Assembly: GCF_004353505.1 (NCBI RefSeq)
Contig: NZ_SMNQ01000008.1
Span: 186,001-250,000, forward strand
Origin: Streptomyces sp. WAC05374
GTDB lineage: Bacteria > Actinomycetota > Actinomycetes > Streptomycetales > Streptomycetaceae
DNA length: 64,000 nucleotides
Direction of reading: 5' to 3'
This document shows positions 51,509-60,106 of the stretch, piece after piece (position 1 is the stretch's first letter; each line of letters begins with the position of its first letter). Both the position numbers and the translations under genes were made by a program. The notes below the pieces were generated by a model. The model had not been told where the DNA came from and did not search any database. It saw only the letters and a program-made list of their open reading frames with translations.

Positions 51509-52394
51509 GGGGCGGTGTGCTCCGGGAGATCGGGTTAGAGATGGAGGCGCAGCGGGAGATTCGGTCCGTGACCAGCTGGGCGTGACGCAGGGGCAATGCG
51601 TGGGTGGCGTCCGGGACGATCTCCAGCCGGGCGCCGGGCAGACAGGCGGCGAGACGACCGGTCCGCTCGGGCGGGATGTGGGCGTCGAGGCTTCCGGCCA
51701 GAAGGTGGACCCGCCCGCCGAGCTGCTGCAGCGAACCGGGGTCGGGCTGCTGATTGGCGAGGTCGTGCCACAGGGCAGCGAGGTCTCCGGTCGCCATGGT
51801 GTGCAGGCCCTGCCGGCACGGCAACGGCAATGCACCGGACGCCGACTGTGCGGGGGAGTGCAGGGCCCACCGGCTGGTGGTGGGAAGGCACCGCCGGACC
51901 GCGTCGAGCAGGTACGGCGCGTGCGTGCACGCGGACGCGAGAAGGTTGCGGCCCAGCGTGAGGAAGGACTGGGCCGGACCGGTGCCCGTGCGGGTGCTGA
52001 TGCCGCCGTACGGGGGCGAGATCAGCACCAGCCCGCGGATCCGGGGCGCGAGGTGGGGGTGGCGCGCGACCAGGCGCATGAGCGTCATCGCTCCCATGGA
52101 GTGGCCGGCGAGCACGAGCGGGCCGCGTGGCGCTGTCGTCTCAAGAACCTGGGCGAGGTCGTCGGCCAGCTGGTCGAGGCTCAGGGCGGCGGTCCCGCGG
52201 GTGGAGTAGCCGTGCCCGCGCTGGTCGTAGCGCACGACGCCCATCCCTTCACGGAGCAGGAGCGGTACGTGCGAGCGCCACAGGGCAGCGGTGACCGAGA
52301 GCCCGTGCACCAGGACTGCCGTCACGGGTGCTTGTGCAGGATCGTCGATGTAGGTGGCGAGCCGGGCACCATCCGGGAGCCGTATCGATCTCAT
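51465..52394 (-). CDS. Alpha/beta-fold hydrolase
   Basis: This 309-residue hydrolase has the oxyanion-hole HG motif in LVHGLSVTAALW, nucleophile S99 in AGHSMG, a candidate acid in LAGSLDAHIP and His in DATHALPLRH. It resembles haloperoxidase/esterase family members found on actinobacterial mobile elements. Its ATG overlaps the stop of the coupling-protein gene by 4 nt. It has no signal peptide, so a cytosolic enzyme is likely. The substrate is unknown. The C-terminal about 30 residues past the catalytic His look non-conserved. Confidence 0.88.
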   Translation of the reverse strand: MRSIRLPDGARLATYIDDPAQAPVTAVLVHGLSVTAALWRSHVPLLLREGMGVVRYDQRGHGYSTRGTAALSLDQLADDLAQVLETTAPRGPLVLAGHSMGAMTLMRLVARHPHLAPRIRGLVLISPPYGGISTRTGTGPAQSFLTLGRNLLASACTHAPYLLDAVRRCLPTTSRWALHSPAQSASGALPLPCRQGLHTMATGDLAALWHDLANQQPDPGSLQQLGGRVHLLAGSLDAHIPPERTGRLAACLPGARLEIVPDATHALPLRHAQLVTDRISRCASISNPISRSTPPHAFAQPCRTGRTTP

Positions 52395-54178
52395 GCTGCG
52401 GTCCCGAAGTCGGTCTGCCGCGGTGCGTGCTTGGCGACGGCCCGCTTGGTGATGCCGTCGGAGGCCCGCTTCGAGGCGGCGGTCAGTTCGGCGGCGCCGG
52501 GCTCCAGGTACCACGGGCGCAGGTCGAGCATCGCCGCGCGCATACCGGTGGCGAAACACAGGGCAGTGCCCTTGGGCAGGGCGCGGATCGCGTCGGCCGG
52601 CAGGATCCGCTCCTGCCGCATCGACACGGAGGTCGACTTGCCGGACTCGGAATGTGAGGTGGACGTCGTCTCGACGTCATGGTCGCCGATCAGCCGCGAC
52701 AGCTTGTCGGCGAAGTCCGGGTCGTCGATACCGGAGCCGATCACCTTCACGGTGGACGCTGACCACATGGCGTCCATGCCCGCGTCCCCCCAGACCTTCT
52801 GGCCCTGGCGGTAGGACTGCAGGATCGTGATCGGGATGATCCCGCGTGACCCGAGGTGCGAGTACAAGTCCGGAAGGTCCGAAATTTTGCACACGTTGGC
52901 GGCCTCGTCGAGGATCGCGAGCATCGGCGGGTCGAGCCGCCCGCCGGCGCGCTCGGCCTGCGCGGTCGCGGCGCGCATCACCGAGTCCGCGCACGCGGCG
53001 ATCAGCGCTGCTGCACCGCCTCCGCCGTCCTTGCTCAAGAGGAAGAGCGTGTCGGTGGACGTGACGAACTCGGCCGGACGGAACTCGCGCACGTCCTTCT
53101 GCGGGGTGACCCAGGCGGCGATCTCGCTGTTCAGCAGCGCGGCGGCATACTGACGGGCGGTCTCGTAGATGCCATCGCGCGTCTCCGGCGGTCCCTCGAC
53201 CGTCCCCTTGAGCTGGGCGGCGACGGCGGCGAAGTCGTGGTCGCGGAGGATGTCGAGCGGAGTGCGGTCGGCGGGGAAGGCCAGCCACTGCATGACGTCG
53301 GTGATCGGCCGCTCGTCGAGGGCAGCGGCCAGGAACAACTGGGACAGGATGTTGGATCCGGCCTTGGACCAGAAGTCCCCCTGCTGGCTCGCGTCCACCG
53401 AGGCGGCGAGGAAGTGGCCGGCCAACCGCCCGGCGCCGTCCAGGGTTTTGGCGTCCGCCAACGGGTTCCACCACATCTCGCGTGCTGCGTGCGCGATCTG
53501 CTGCGGATCCATCGACCACACCTGACCGACGCGTGCGCGGGCGTCGTAGGTGGCGGTGAATGCGTCACCCGCAGCCTTGTTCGAGGTCAGCAGAACCGGG
53601 CCGGGCGCGGCGAGTACGGAGGGGACCGCGAGCGAGGTGGTCTTACCCGAGCGCGGCGCCATGATGGCGACGGCCACATCCTCGTAGCCCATGCGCACCT
53701 CGTGCTTGGTGCCCTGCAGGTTGCCGAGCAGGATGCCGGTGTCGCGGGCCTCGATGTGCTTGGCGTCCTTCAGGCTCGGGCGCAGGGAGCGGGCCTTGGC
53801 GGTGATCGCCTTGGCCATCAGCGGTTCGATGTCCCGGGCCTTGGCCATGGCGGTGATCTTCTTCCGGCCCCCGCCGCGGCTCTTGTGCCGCGCCCACAGG
53901 ACGCCGGTCACGGCGCCGAGGGCGAGCAGGGCTGCGATCGGGACGATCCGAGCGCCGACAAGCAGGGACGTTTCTCCGACCTGGGGCCAGAGCTGGTCAG
54001 GGTGGAGGAGGGCGGCGGTCGGCTGGTAGGGCGCCCAGTGGTCGGCGGTCAGCCATGCGGTGATGTTGCCGGACAGCCAGGCGAGATGGGACAGCGGGAC
54101 GACGACGCCGAGCACTCCGAGGAGGAGGCGCAGGACGATGTCGTACCCGTCGGAGGAACGGTTGGAGGAGGGTGGCAA
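52391..54178 (-). CDS. VirD4/TraG-type conjugative coupling ATPase
   Basis: This 595-residue inner-membrane ATPase has two N-terminal membrane helices (about 13-40 and 72-96), Walker A MAPRSGKTTS (173-182) and Walker B MLAILDEAANVC. It also has the family's NPLADAKT and SYRQGQKVWG stretches. It should link the relaxosome to a type IV-like DNA channel. No VirB-type channel genes are in this window. The TTG start at 54178 is uncertain because it has no clear ribosome site. It is the strongest evidence that the element was conjugative. Confidence 0.92.
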   Translation of the reverse strand: MPPSSNRSSDGYDIVLRLLLGVLGVVVPLSHLAWLSGNITAWLTADHWAPYQPTAALLHPDQLWPQVGETSLLVGARIVPIAALLALGAVTGVLWARHKSRGGGRKKITAMAKARDIEPLMAKAITAKARSLRPSLKDAKHIEARDTGILLGNLQGTKHEVRMGYEDVAVAIMAPRSGKTTSLAVPSVLAAPGPVLLTSNKAAGDAFTATYDARARVGQVWSMDPQQIAHAAREMWWNPLADAKTLDGAGRLAGHFLAASVDASQQGDFWSKAGSNILSQLFLAAALDERPITDVMQWLAFPADRTPLDILRDHDFAAVAAQLKGTVEGPPETRDGIYETARQYAAALLNSEIAAWVTPQKDVREFRPAEFVTSTDTLFLLSKDGGGGAAALIAACADSVMRAATAQAERAGGRLDPPMLAILDEAANVCKISDLPDLYSHLGSRGIIPITILQSYRQGQKVWGDAGMDAMWSASTVKVIGSGIDDPDFADKLSRLIGDHDVETTSTSHSESGKSTSVSMRQERILPADAIRALPKGTALCFATGMRAAMLDLRPWYLEPGAAELTAASKRASDGITKRAVAKHAPRQTDFGTAA

Positions 54179-54211
54179 AGGGCTACGTGCTTCCGGGCGG
54201 GGACGAAGGGG

Positions 54212-54985
54212 TTAGCGGCTACGGGTGTTCTTGGCCGGTGACCGTCGAAGGGGACTCGGATTCGCCGGCGTGCTGGCGCGGCGGGCGGCGAGGGCGTGGA
54301 CGCGTTCTTCCAGGGCGGAGGCGACCTGCGCGGCGGGGACTTCCCGCCGCGTGACGGTGATGAGATCCGGGTCCCGGGTGGGGAGGTTGACGACGGTGGC
54401 CGTACGCAGCACCGGGCTGGGGTCGGTCAGTGCTGCGGTGAACGCGGTGATCAGGTGGGGCGGCGTGTGCTCGCCGAATCGGGCCTGCCACAGAGGAGGG
54501 CCGGTGCGATCGAGGGCGGCTCCGACCCACCAGCAGCCGGTGGTCTCGTTGACCTCGACGCGGACCGTGCCGTCGGCCGAGGCGAGCCGGTTGTGGCTGT
54601 AGGCCGGTGACCAGCCGGATTTCTGGAGCGGTTCCAGCGGGTCCCAGCCGTCTGCAGGATCGGCGGCGGGACTGGTGAGGGTGTCGGTGAAAGCGGCGAT
54701 GATTTCGACCGGGGTGCGGGCACCGAAGCTCGCGTACCAGGCGGGCCGGTCCGGCTGCTGGGCGTGATGGAGCGTCCACCACTGGCCGTCCGGGTCGGGC
54801 TCGAGCCGGAGGAGGGCCCTCTGGTCGGGGCTGGAGAGGATGACGCGCGGCATCAGGGGGTCGTGGCCGTAGCTCCAGCCGCAGGCCCGATGGAGAGGGA
54901 CGGTGATCCAGGAGGGATCTCCGCCTCCGGACAGGTGGCGCGGGGCGACGAAGTCGACATCGACGATCTCGGGGGGCTTCGGCAT
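54212..54985 (-). CDS. DUF317-domain protein
   Basis: This 257-residue protein opens VDVDFVAPRHLSGGGDPSWITVPLHRACGWS, then two repeated units with YASFGARTPVEIIAAFTDTL and WQARFGEHTPPHLITAFTAAL. DUF317 is therefore internally duplicated, each unit ending in a TP-x2-I/L-IxAF motif. ATG 54985 has a strong GGAGGTGACC site. It begins 2 bp after the stop of the upstream gene. Function unknown; typical of Streptomyces integrative elements. Confidence 0.85.
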   Translation of the reverse strand: MPKPPEIVDVDFVAPRHLSGGGDPSWITVPLHRACGWSYGHDPLMPRVILSSPDQRALLRLEPDPDGQWWTLHHAQQPDRPAWYASFGARTPVEIIAAFTDTLTSPAADPADGWDPLEPLQKSGWSPAYSHNRLASADGTVRVEVNETTGCWWVGAALDRTGPPLWQARFGEHTPPHLITAFTAALTDPSPVLRTATVVNLPTRDPDLITVTRREVPAAQVASALEERVHALAARRASTPANPSPLRRSPAKNTRSR

Positions 54986-54987
54986 GG

Positions 54988-55536
54988 TCACCTCCGCACC
55001 GTGCTGGCCCGGCCGGACGCGGGGACCGTGGTCGCGGTCGGTGGCGGGGCCAGGGTCGAGGGGGCGTGGCGGGCAGCTGTGTTGATGTCGAGGACGGCCT
55101 GGCCGTGGGAGGCCCAGTCGTCGAGGTAGCTCCAGGTTTCGGCGTGGTACTCGGCGAGGGCGTCGTCGTACGCCGGGTTTCCGGGGCAGGCGTCGGTAGC
55201 GAGGCTGTCGCGCGTCTGCCGCCATTCCTCTTGCAGTACATCCAGGCGGTCGAGCGCATCCTGCAGGACGCCCAGCTGCCATACCCAGCGGCTCTGTACC
55301 GCGTGGGAGGGGAGTTGGGCGAGCTGCGTCTCGGCGGTGGCCAGCAGGTGGCGGGCGCCGGCGTGGACGGTTTCGAATGCGGCGCTGGTGTCGGCGTCGC
55401 GCTGGCTCTGGCGGAGGCCGTAGGCGTTGTCGTCGTACGGCCAGCCGTCGAGGCCGGTGTGCTCGTCGGAGTACGCGTCCCAGGCGTCGAGGATCTTCTT
55501 GCTGTCGCGGATGAAGGCGTTGAGGTGACGCAGCAC
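54988..55536 (-). CDS. Hypothetical alpha-helical protein
   Basis: This 182-residue helical protein has heptad-like stretches (LQDALDRLDVLQEEWRQTRDSLAT, AGARHLLATAETQLAQL) and a Pro/Thr-rich C terminus. The GTG start has no clear ribosome site. It sits between two DUF317 genes in an evident operon. I do not recognise a family. Confidence 0.65.
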   Translation of the reverse strand: MLRHLNAFIRDSKKILDAWDAYSDEHTGLDGWPYDDNAYGLRQSQRDADTSAAFETVHAGARHLLATAETQLAQLPSHAVQSRWVWQLGVLQDALDRLDVLQEEWRQTRDSLATDACPGNPAYDDALAEYHAETWSYLDDWASHGQAVLDINTAARHAPSTLAPPPTATTVPASGRASTVRR

Positions 55537-55586
55537 CTTGCGATGTGCGGCGGGGTCGAGGGGAATGGTGGGGTGTCCTATCGGGA

Positions 55587-56426
55587 TCAGCGGCGAGCGG
55601 TGGAACGGGTGGTGTTTTCCTTCGCCGGGGGCGTCACGGCCTTTGGCCGGCGCCGCATGCCGCGGGTCTGCCTGCGGATGCCGGCGAGTCGGGCGGCGTG
55701 GGCCTCGACGACCTGCTCCGGGGTGAGCGGGCTCGGCTTCTGCACGGCGCCGTGGGCGGTGCGGTCGTACATGCCGCGCTGGAGCGGGGTGCGGTCAGCG
55801 AGCGTGGTGATGAAGGCGGTCACGAGGTGCTCCGGTGTGTTGCCGTCGAACCAGGCGTGCCAGATCCGGGGGCTCGCAGCGGAGGGTCCGGGTTGGTCCT
55901 GGACCTCGATGTGCCAGGACGTACGGTCTGGTTCGCGCCATGGCACGGTGCCGTCACCCTTCTCGGGCCGGCGCTCCACCCTGCACCCCGGTGGATCGGA
56001 GACGGCGGCCCCGCGGCCGTCGATGAGCCAGCCGGCAGCTTCCAGCGACGGCAGGGGGTTGCCCGGCTCGGCGGGTGCAGGTGTGACGAGGGCGTCGGTG
56101 AGGCCGGCGAGGACCTCGGCGGGGACGAGTTCGCCGAACTCGGCGTACCAGCCCGGTTCGCTGCCGGTGGGCTCGGCCCGCAGCCGCCACCATGCGGAGG
56201 TGGCGGACTGCGGGTCGAACTGCAGGCTGTGGCGGTGATCGGGGCTGCGCAGGACGATCTCGGCGCTGAGCGGGTCGGAGGTGGGTCTCCATCCGGCGGC
56301 GGCCAGGCCGTGGGTGACGTGGCGGGCGTCTCCGGGGCCGGCGAGGTGGCGGGGGCTGGTGTCGAACGGGATCCGCCAGGCGTGCTTGTCGGCGAAGGCG
56401 GCGAGCTGCCGTTCGCTCAGCGGCAC
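55587..56426 (-). CDS. DUF317-domain protein
   Basis: This 279-residue DUF317 protein opens RQLAAFADKHAWRIPFDTSPRHLAGPGDARHVTHGL, then has two repeat units with YAEFGELVPAEVLAGLTDAL and WHAWFDGNTPEHLVTAFITTL. The GTG at 56426 is preferred because GGAG lies 8 nt upstream, giving a 10-nt overlap with the upstream gene. The C terminus is basic (QTRGMRRRPKAVTPPAKENTTR). Function unknown. Confidence 0.83.
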   Translation of the reverse strand: MPLSERQLAAFADKHAWRIPFDTSPRHLAGPGDARHVTHGLAAAGWRPTSDPLSAEIVLRSPDHRHSLQFDPQSATSAWWRLRAEPTGSEPGWYAEFGELVPAEVLAGLTDALVTPAPAEPGNPLPSLEAAGWLIDGRGAAVSDPPGCRVERRPEKGDGTVPWREPDRTSWHIEVQDQPGPSAASPRIWHAWFDGNTPEHLVTAFITTLADRTPLQRGMYDRTAHGAVQKPSPLTPEQVVEAHAARLAGIRRQTRGMRRRPKAVTPPAKENTTRSTARR

Positions 56427-56773
56427 GAGCCGCACTCCGGCTCGGTGGCGACGGCGCTGCCGTACAGGCCCCGGAGGCCGTCCAGGATGTAGTGGAGGGT
56501 GTGCTGGTCTGCCTGCTCCCATGCGGCGGTGCGCAGGTCCGTGACCAGGAGGCCGACCTCAACGGTGCGCGGGGTGTCCGGATGGTCCTGCACGGCGCGG
56601 GCGAGGGCGCGCAAGGTGTCGGCGAGCTGGACGGGCAGGCCGGTGTACTCATCGAGCAGAGGCTCGACGAGGGCGAGCGCCTCTTCGGGGTCGGGGCTCT
56701 CACGCAGGTAGTCGGTAAGAAGGGACAGGGTCTCGGTCGCCGTGCGGATCGTGTCCGGGGTGAGTGCGGGCAT
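56417..56773 (-). CDS. Small hypothetical protein
   Basis: This 118-residue acidic helical protein (TATETLSLLTDYLRESPDPEEALALVEPLLDEY) ends in CGSCR. ATG 56773 has a GGAG site 4 nt upstream. It overlaps the next DUF317 gene by 10 nt. No known motif is visible apart from the terminal CxxC. Confidence 0.65.
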   Translation of the reverse strand: MPALTPDTIRTATETLSLLTDYLRESPDPEEALALVEPLLDEYTGLPVQLADTLRALARAVQDHPDTPRTVEVGLLVTDLRTAAWEQADQHTLHYILDGLRGLYGSAVATEPECGSCR

Positions 56774-56803
56774 CAAGCTCCTCGGTTCGTGGGGTGTGGG
56801 TGA

Positions 56804-57607
56804 TCAGCGGTAGGTGCGGGCGCCACCAGCGTTGGCGTGGGGGCGGGCGGTGGTGCGGGGCCGGCTGCTCCGGGCGGCGTTGCGAGCCCAGGTGGCGGCG
56901 CGGGCGGCGGTGATCCGGGCCTGCTGCCAGGCGCTGAGCTGGGAGGGCAGGACGGACACGGACGTGGTGCGGATCTGGGCGCTGTGTGGAACCCGGCCGA
57001 GCGGGCGCATCACGGGTTCGGGGCTGGCGAGCGCGGTCGAGAAGGCTTCCACCAGGTGCATCGGGGTGCTGGGGGCGAACTGGGCTGTCCAGCCGTTGCC
57101 TTGCTTGTCCTTCGACCCGGACCACCACATCGCCTCGCCGTCGGGGCCTTGGTGGAACTGCATCCAGGCGCTGCCGTCGGGGCTGGTCGCGGTCACGTGC
57201 TCGGCGTTGGGCGGACGGTCCCACCCCTGTTCGCGCAAAGGTGCCCACACGTTGGGGGCGTGCGCGGAGCGGGGGCGGGTGAGGGCGTCGGTGAGACCGG
57301 CGACGATCTCTACCGGTGTTTGCCGCCCGAGGACTGCCCACCACTGTTCTTGGTGGCCGCTCGCGGCACCGCGGATGGTCCACCCGCCGGGCAGTACGAA
57401 GGGGTCGTAGGTGATACGGACCGCGCGGTCCGGGCTTTCCATGGCGAGAGGGCCGCCGGCCTTGGACTTGTCCCGCCAACCCGAAGCGCGCAGGAACTCG
57501 GAGACGTGCCGGAGGTCACCGCCGCCAGCGAGGGCGCGGGGCTCGACGAGGTAGTGCTGCTGAGCCTGCTCGCCCGCCCCCCAGCCCTGCCACTGCTTTC
57601 TTTTCAC
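56804..57607 (-). CDS. DUF317-domain protein
   Basis: This 267-residue DUF317 protein opens HYLVEPRALAGGGDLRHVSEFLRASGW. It has two repeat units with WWAVLGRQTPVEIVAGLTDAL and WTAQFAPSTPMHLVEAFSTAL. The C terminus is Arg/Ala-rich and basic, compatible with nucleic acid binding. GTG 57607 overlaps the stop of the upstream gene by 4 nt. Confidence 0.83.
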   Translation of the reverse strand: MKRKQWQGWGAGEQAQQHYLVEPRALAGGGDLRHVSEFLRASGWRDKSKAGGPLAMESPDRAVRITYDPFVLPGGWTIRGAASGHQEQWWAVLGRQTPVEIVAGLTDALTRPRSAHAPNVWAPLREQGWDRPPNAEHVTATSPDGSAWMQFHQGPDGEAMWWSGSKDKQGNGWTAQFAPSTPMHLVEAFSTALASPEPVMRPLGRVPHSAQIRTTSVSVLPSQLSAWQQARITAARAATWARNAARSSRPRTTARPHANAGGARTYR

Positions 57608-57987
57608 CGGCGCCGCCGGACGACGAGTGGAGCAGGGGCCGGCGGCTTCGCCGGTGCGGTCTCAGGCCGGTTGCCGATGTGCTGGAGGATCTCTCGGTGT
57701 TCGTCCAGGTCCCCGCCGATGGCGTCGAGCTCGTTCGTGGCCCGCCCCAGGGCGAGCCACACCTCGGCGGGCAGGGCGCCGCGCTCGGCCTGGACCTTGG
57801 CGAACGTGCTGCTGACGGAGACGAGGTGGGTGACGCCGGCGAGGACGCCGTCCGCAGGGTCGACAACGCGTGCGATGACCTGCGTTGCTTCATGCGGGGG
57901 GAGTATCGCGAGGTGGTCGCCGAGATGGCCGAGCTGGCGGGCGATCTCGTCGGCCAGCCGCACCGGGGACGGGTTGGAGTGGGGCAT
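57604..57987 (-). CDS. Small hypothetical protein
   Basis: This 127-residue helical protein (VRLADEIARQLGHLGDHLAILPPHEATQVIARVVD) has a Pro/Ala-rich tail ending RRRR. ATG 57987 follows a strong GGAGGAG site. It heads the operon segment with the DUF317 genes. Function unknown. Confidence 0.65.
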   Translation of the reverse strand: MPHSNPSPVRLADEIARQLGHLGDHLAILPPHEATQVIARVVDPADGVLAGVTHLVSVSSTFAKVQAERGALPAEVWLALGRATNELDAIGGDLDEHREILQHIGNRPETAPAKPPAPAPLVVRRRR

Positions 57988-58211
57988 GCTCCTCCAGGAC
58001 GGGGGTTGGTATCAGTGGCGGTGGCCGATCCGCCGGGCTTCGCCGAGGACGGTCTCGGGGCGGGCAGGTGTCGGCGGGGTGGGGCGGTGGGGGCTGGTGG
58101 TGATGCAGGCGCGTAGGTACCGGCGGAACAGGGCGGTGGCGAGGCGGTGGCTGATCGGCGGGGGCTTGCGGGGTGTTACGGGGTTCTCCGATAAGGCTGT
58201 CGGTGCGCGGC

Positions 58212-58243
58212 GGGCGGCCCCGAGCAGGGAGCCGGGGCCGCCC
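58212..58243 (-). terminator. Hairpin ending the upstream minus-strand operon segment
   Basis: GGGCGGCCCCG and CGGGGCCGCCC form an 11-bp stem around a ten-base loop, 9 bp past the stop of the 58252-58659 gene. It splits the minus-strand genes into two transcription blocks. Confidence 0.65.
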
Positions 58244-58251
58244 GACGGGCG

Positions 58252-58659
58252 TTATGGGGTACGCCGGGACGGTGTGGGGCGCGAGGCGGAGGCAGCCCGT
58301 GGCGGCTGCTGTTTGACGGGGCGCGGCTTGTTGGCGCGGACTTCCCGCGCGGCCTGCTGGTAGGCGGTTTCGTCGAGCAGGTCGGGGTCGATGTTGACCT
58401 TGTATCCGGCCATCAGCAGCGTCGGGATCGCCCGGCTCGCCAGGTGCTTCTGCTCCTCGGCACCGAGGTGCTCGGGCACGGCGTGCCAGATGTACAGGGG
58501 GGTGCCGACGGGGTACTCGTGGCGTTCCATCCCGAGCTGTTCCAGCAGGTCGTGGAGCTTGGCCGGGGCGCCGGTGGGAGTGGCGGCGTGGATGGTAGTG
58601 GTCAACGCTTTGACGTAGATCTCGACGTCGGTGCCGTAATCATCGGCACGATTGCCCAT
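58252..58659 (-). CDS. Small hypothetical protein
   Basis: This 135-residue protein (MGNRADDYGTDVEIYVKALTTTIHAATPTG...) has a compact mixed alpha/beta N-terminal two thirds and a basic Arg/Pro/Ser tail. ATG 58659 has a GGAGAA site. The central part, HAVPEHLGAEEQKHLASRAIPTLLMAGYKVNIDPDLLDETAY, includes a 'LMAGYKVNIDPDL' stretch. Comparable stretches (CAGHSVHLDPALN; AVGYHVDCDEDFD) occur in the proteins at 58.7-59.3 and 60.1-60.8 kb, so it may be a distant member of that group. Function unknown. Confidence 0.65.
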   Translation of the reverse strand: MGNRADDYGTDVEIYVKALTTTIHAATPTGAPAKLHDLLEQLGMERHEYPVGTPLYIWHAVPEHLGAEEQKHLASRAIPTLLMAGYKVNIDPDLLDETAYQQAAREVRANKPRPVKQQPPRAASASRPTPSRRTP

Positions 58660-58674
58660 GGGCGGTTCTCCAGT

Positions 58675-59338
58675 TCAGCGGCGTCGGGGTGCGGGGGCGG
58701 ACGGCTGCCGCGCGGGGCTCGGCGGCGGGGTTGTGGCTGTCGACCGCTCGGGAGCCCGCGCGGCGTGATTGCGGGCGGCGAGGATCCGGTGGGCGGCGCG
58801 CGACAGCGCGTTGGCCGTATTGCCGAGGTCGGCAACGGGGTCGGGGTCGGGGTCTGCGCTCTCGGCGTCGGGGGCAGGGGACAAGGCGATCCAGGCCCTG
58901 ACGACAACGTCCCGGGTGAGCGGCAGCAGGGCCGCTGGCCGGCCCGGCGATCTCGGTCAGGACCTCGGCGACCTCGGTGCTGCTCTCGGTGCGGGAGGCC
59001 CGCTCGGCGAGCTGGGCGAGGTAGCGCAGAGCCGCGTCGCGTTCGCCGTTCGGCGCGGTCAGCGCGTTCAGGGCGGGGTCAAGGTGGACGCTGTGACCGG
59101 CGCAGAGCAGGGCATGCGATGCCGCGGTGGCCTTCAGGCGCTGCTGCTCGATCGGGAGGCCGTGGGGAAGACGGTGGTAGTCCCCTCGCGGACCGGGAGC
59201 GGTCAGGAAGCCACCGGTGCGCTGGAGGATGTCCGCCGCCCGCTCGGTCCCGCCGATCGCGACGACCAGCCCGGTGCGTGAATCCTTGGTGATGGTGACG
59301 TACTCCAGCACCAGGAAGTCGGGCTCCCCTGGCTTCAT
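58675..59338 (-). pseudogene. Hypothetical protein gene with probable single-base frameshift
   Basis: From ATG 59338 the frame reads a plausible protein (FLVLEYVTITKDSRTGLVVAIGGTERAADILQRTGGF...) related to the one at 60107-60805 (VLQRTGF, GLPIE/GIEAV, GYHVD/GHSVHLD). After VLTEIAGPASG it turns into an Arg-rich tail that runs into the next gene. Dropping one C from the CCC run at 58929-58931 restores LLPLTRDVVVRAWIALSPAPDAESADP and a natural end at 58675, 15 bp before the next gene. This is either a real frameshift or a sequencing slip in a G/C run. Confidence 0.6.
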
Positions 59339-60084
59339 CGAGCCCTGGAGGCCGACGTTCGTGTGGCGGCAGGGGCCGGCGGCATGACGGCGCTGGGGGC
59401 GGTCCGAGCTGCGGGGTGCTGGAGCGCCGTGCCGATGCCGAGCGCGTCGAGCTGCGGGCCGAGCGCGCGCAGGGCGCGGGCCTGGGCCCTGGTGTCGTCT
59501 GCGCCGAGGCGGTAGATACCGGTCTGCGGATCCTGGATGAAGCCGTGAGCCGCCAGGACGGCGCCGGCTGCGTCACCGACGGGCGCGGCGGCAACGCTGC
59601 CGTCCTGCTGCCAGGTCAGGACGACCCGATCCGGCTGGGACGGCTGGATGCCGCCCAGGGCGTTGTGCCGGACCTGGGCGAGCGCGGCTTCGTAGCGGGC
59701 GAGCAGGTCGCCGGCGACCTGCTCGGCGCCCAGGAACGGATCGTCCGCGAGCGCGATGCCGTTGGGCTCGGGTACGGCGCGGTACGCCTCGTCGGGCAGT
59801 GCGCGCGGGGCGACGGCGGCAATGAGGAATCCGTCGCGTTCGTCGTGCCGTTCCAGGACGACGAGCTGGGCTCCGTCCGGGCGGCTCAGGACGGCTGCCT
59901 GCTGGAGCGGGTGCTCAGCGAGTGACCCGGCGACGAGGTCCAGGTCCCAGATGCGGTCAGCCAGTTCGGCGAGGTCATCCTTGTGCTCGGGAGGGTGGTA
60001 GGAGCTGGTCCAGGTGCCCGGGAGTTCGCCGGCGAGGACGTCGGCGTACGAGGCGAGGCGCTCGGAGTTGGCGTGATCGTGCAT
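59335..60084 (-). CDS. Hypothetical protein (family A, long member)
   Basis: This 249-residue protein opens ERLASYADVLAGELPGTWTSSYHPPEHKDDLAELADRIWDLDLV. A beta-rich region AQLVVLERHDERDGFLIAAVAPRALPDEAYRAV resembles the small protein at 50.4 kb. A second half has LTWQQDGSVAAAPVGDAAGAVLAAHGFIQDPQTGIYRL, ending a compact domain. ATG 60084; overlaps the following gene by 4 nt. Function unknown. Confidence 0.72.
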   Translation of the reverse strand: MHDHANSERLASYADVLAGELPGTWTSSYHPPEHKDDLAELADRIWDLDLVAGSLAEHPLQQAAVLSRPDGAQLVVLERHDERDGFLIAAVAPRALPDEAYRAVPEPNGIALADDPFLGAEQVAGDLLARYEAALAQVRHNALGGIQPSQPDRVVLTWQQDGSVAAAPVGDAAGAVLAAHGFIQDPQTGIYRLGADDTRAQARALRALGPQLDALGIGTALQHPAARTAPSAVMPPAPAATRTSASRAR

Positions 60085-60106
60085 GGTGTCCTTGGGCGAG
60101 GTGGGG

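Noticed and set aside
52856..54241. 461-codon plus-strand frame opposite the VirD4/TraG gene
   Set aside because: Shadow frame; the minus strand carries Walker A and B and membrane helices.
58012..58190. Short minus-strand reading frame (ATALFRRYLRACITTSPH...) between 57987 and 58252
   Set aside because: It looks protein-like and ends in TGA at 58012, but no ATG, GTG or TTG start or ribosome site is visible; possibly a decayed gene.
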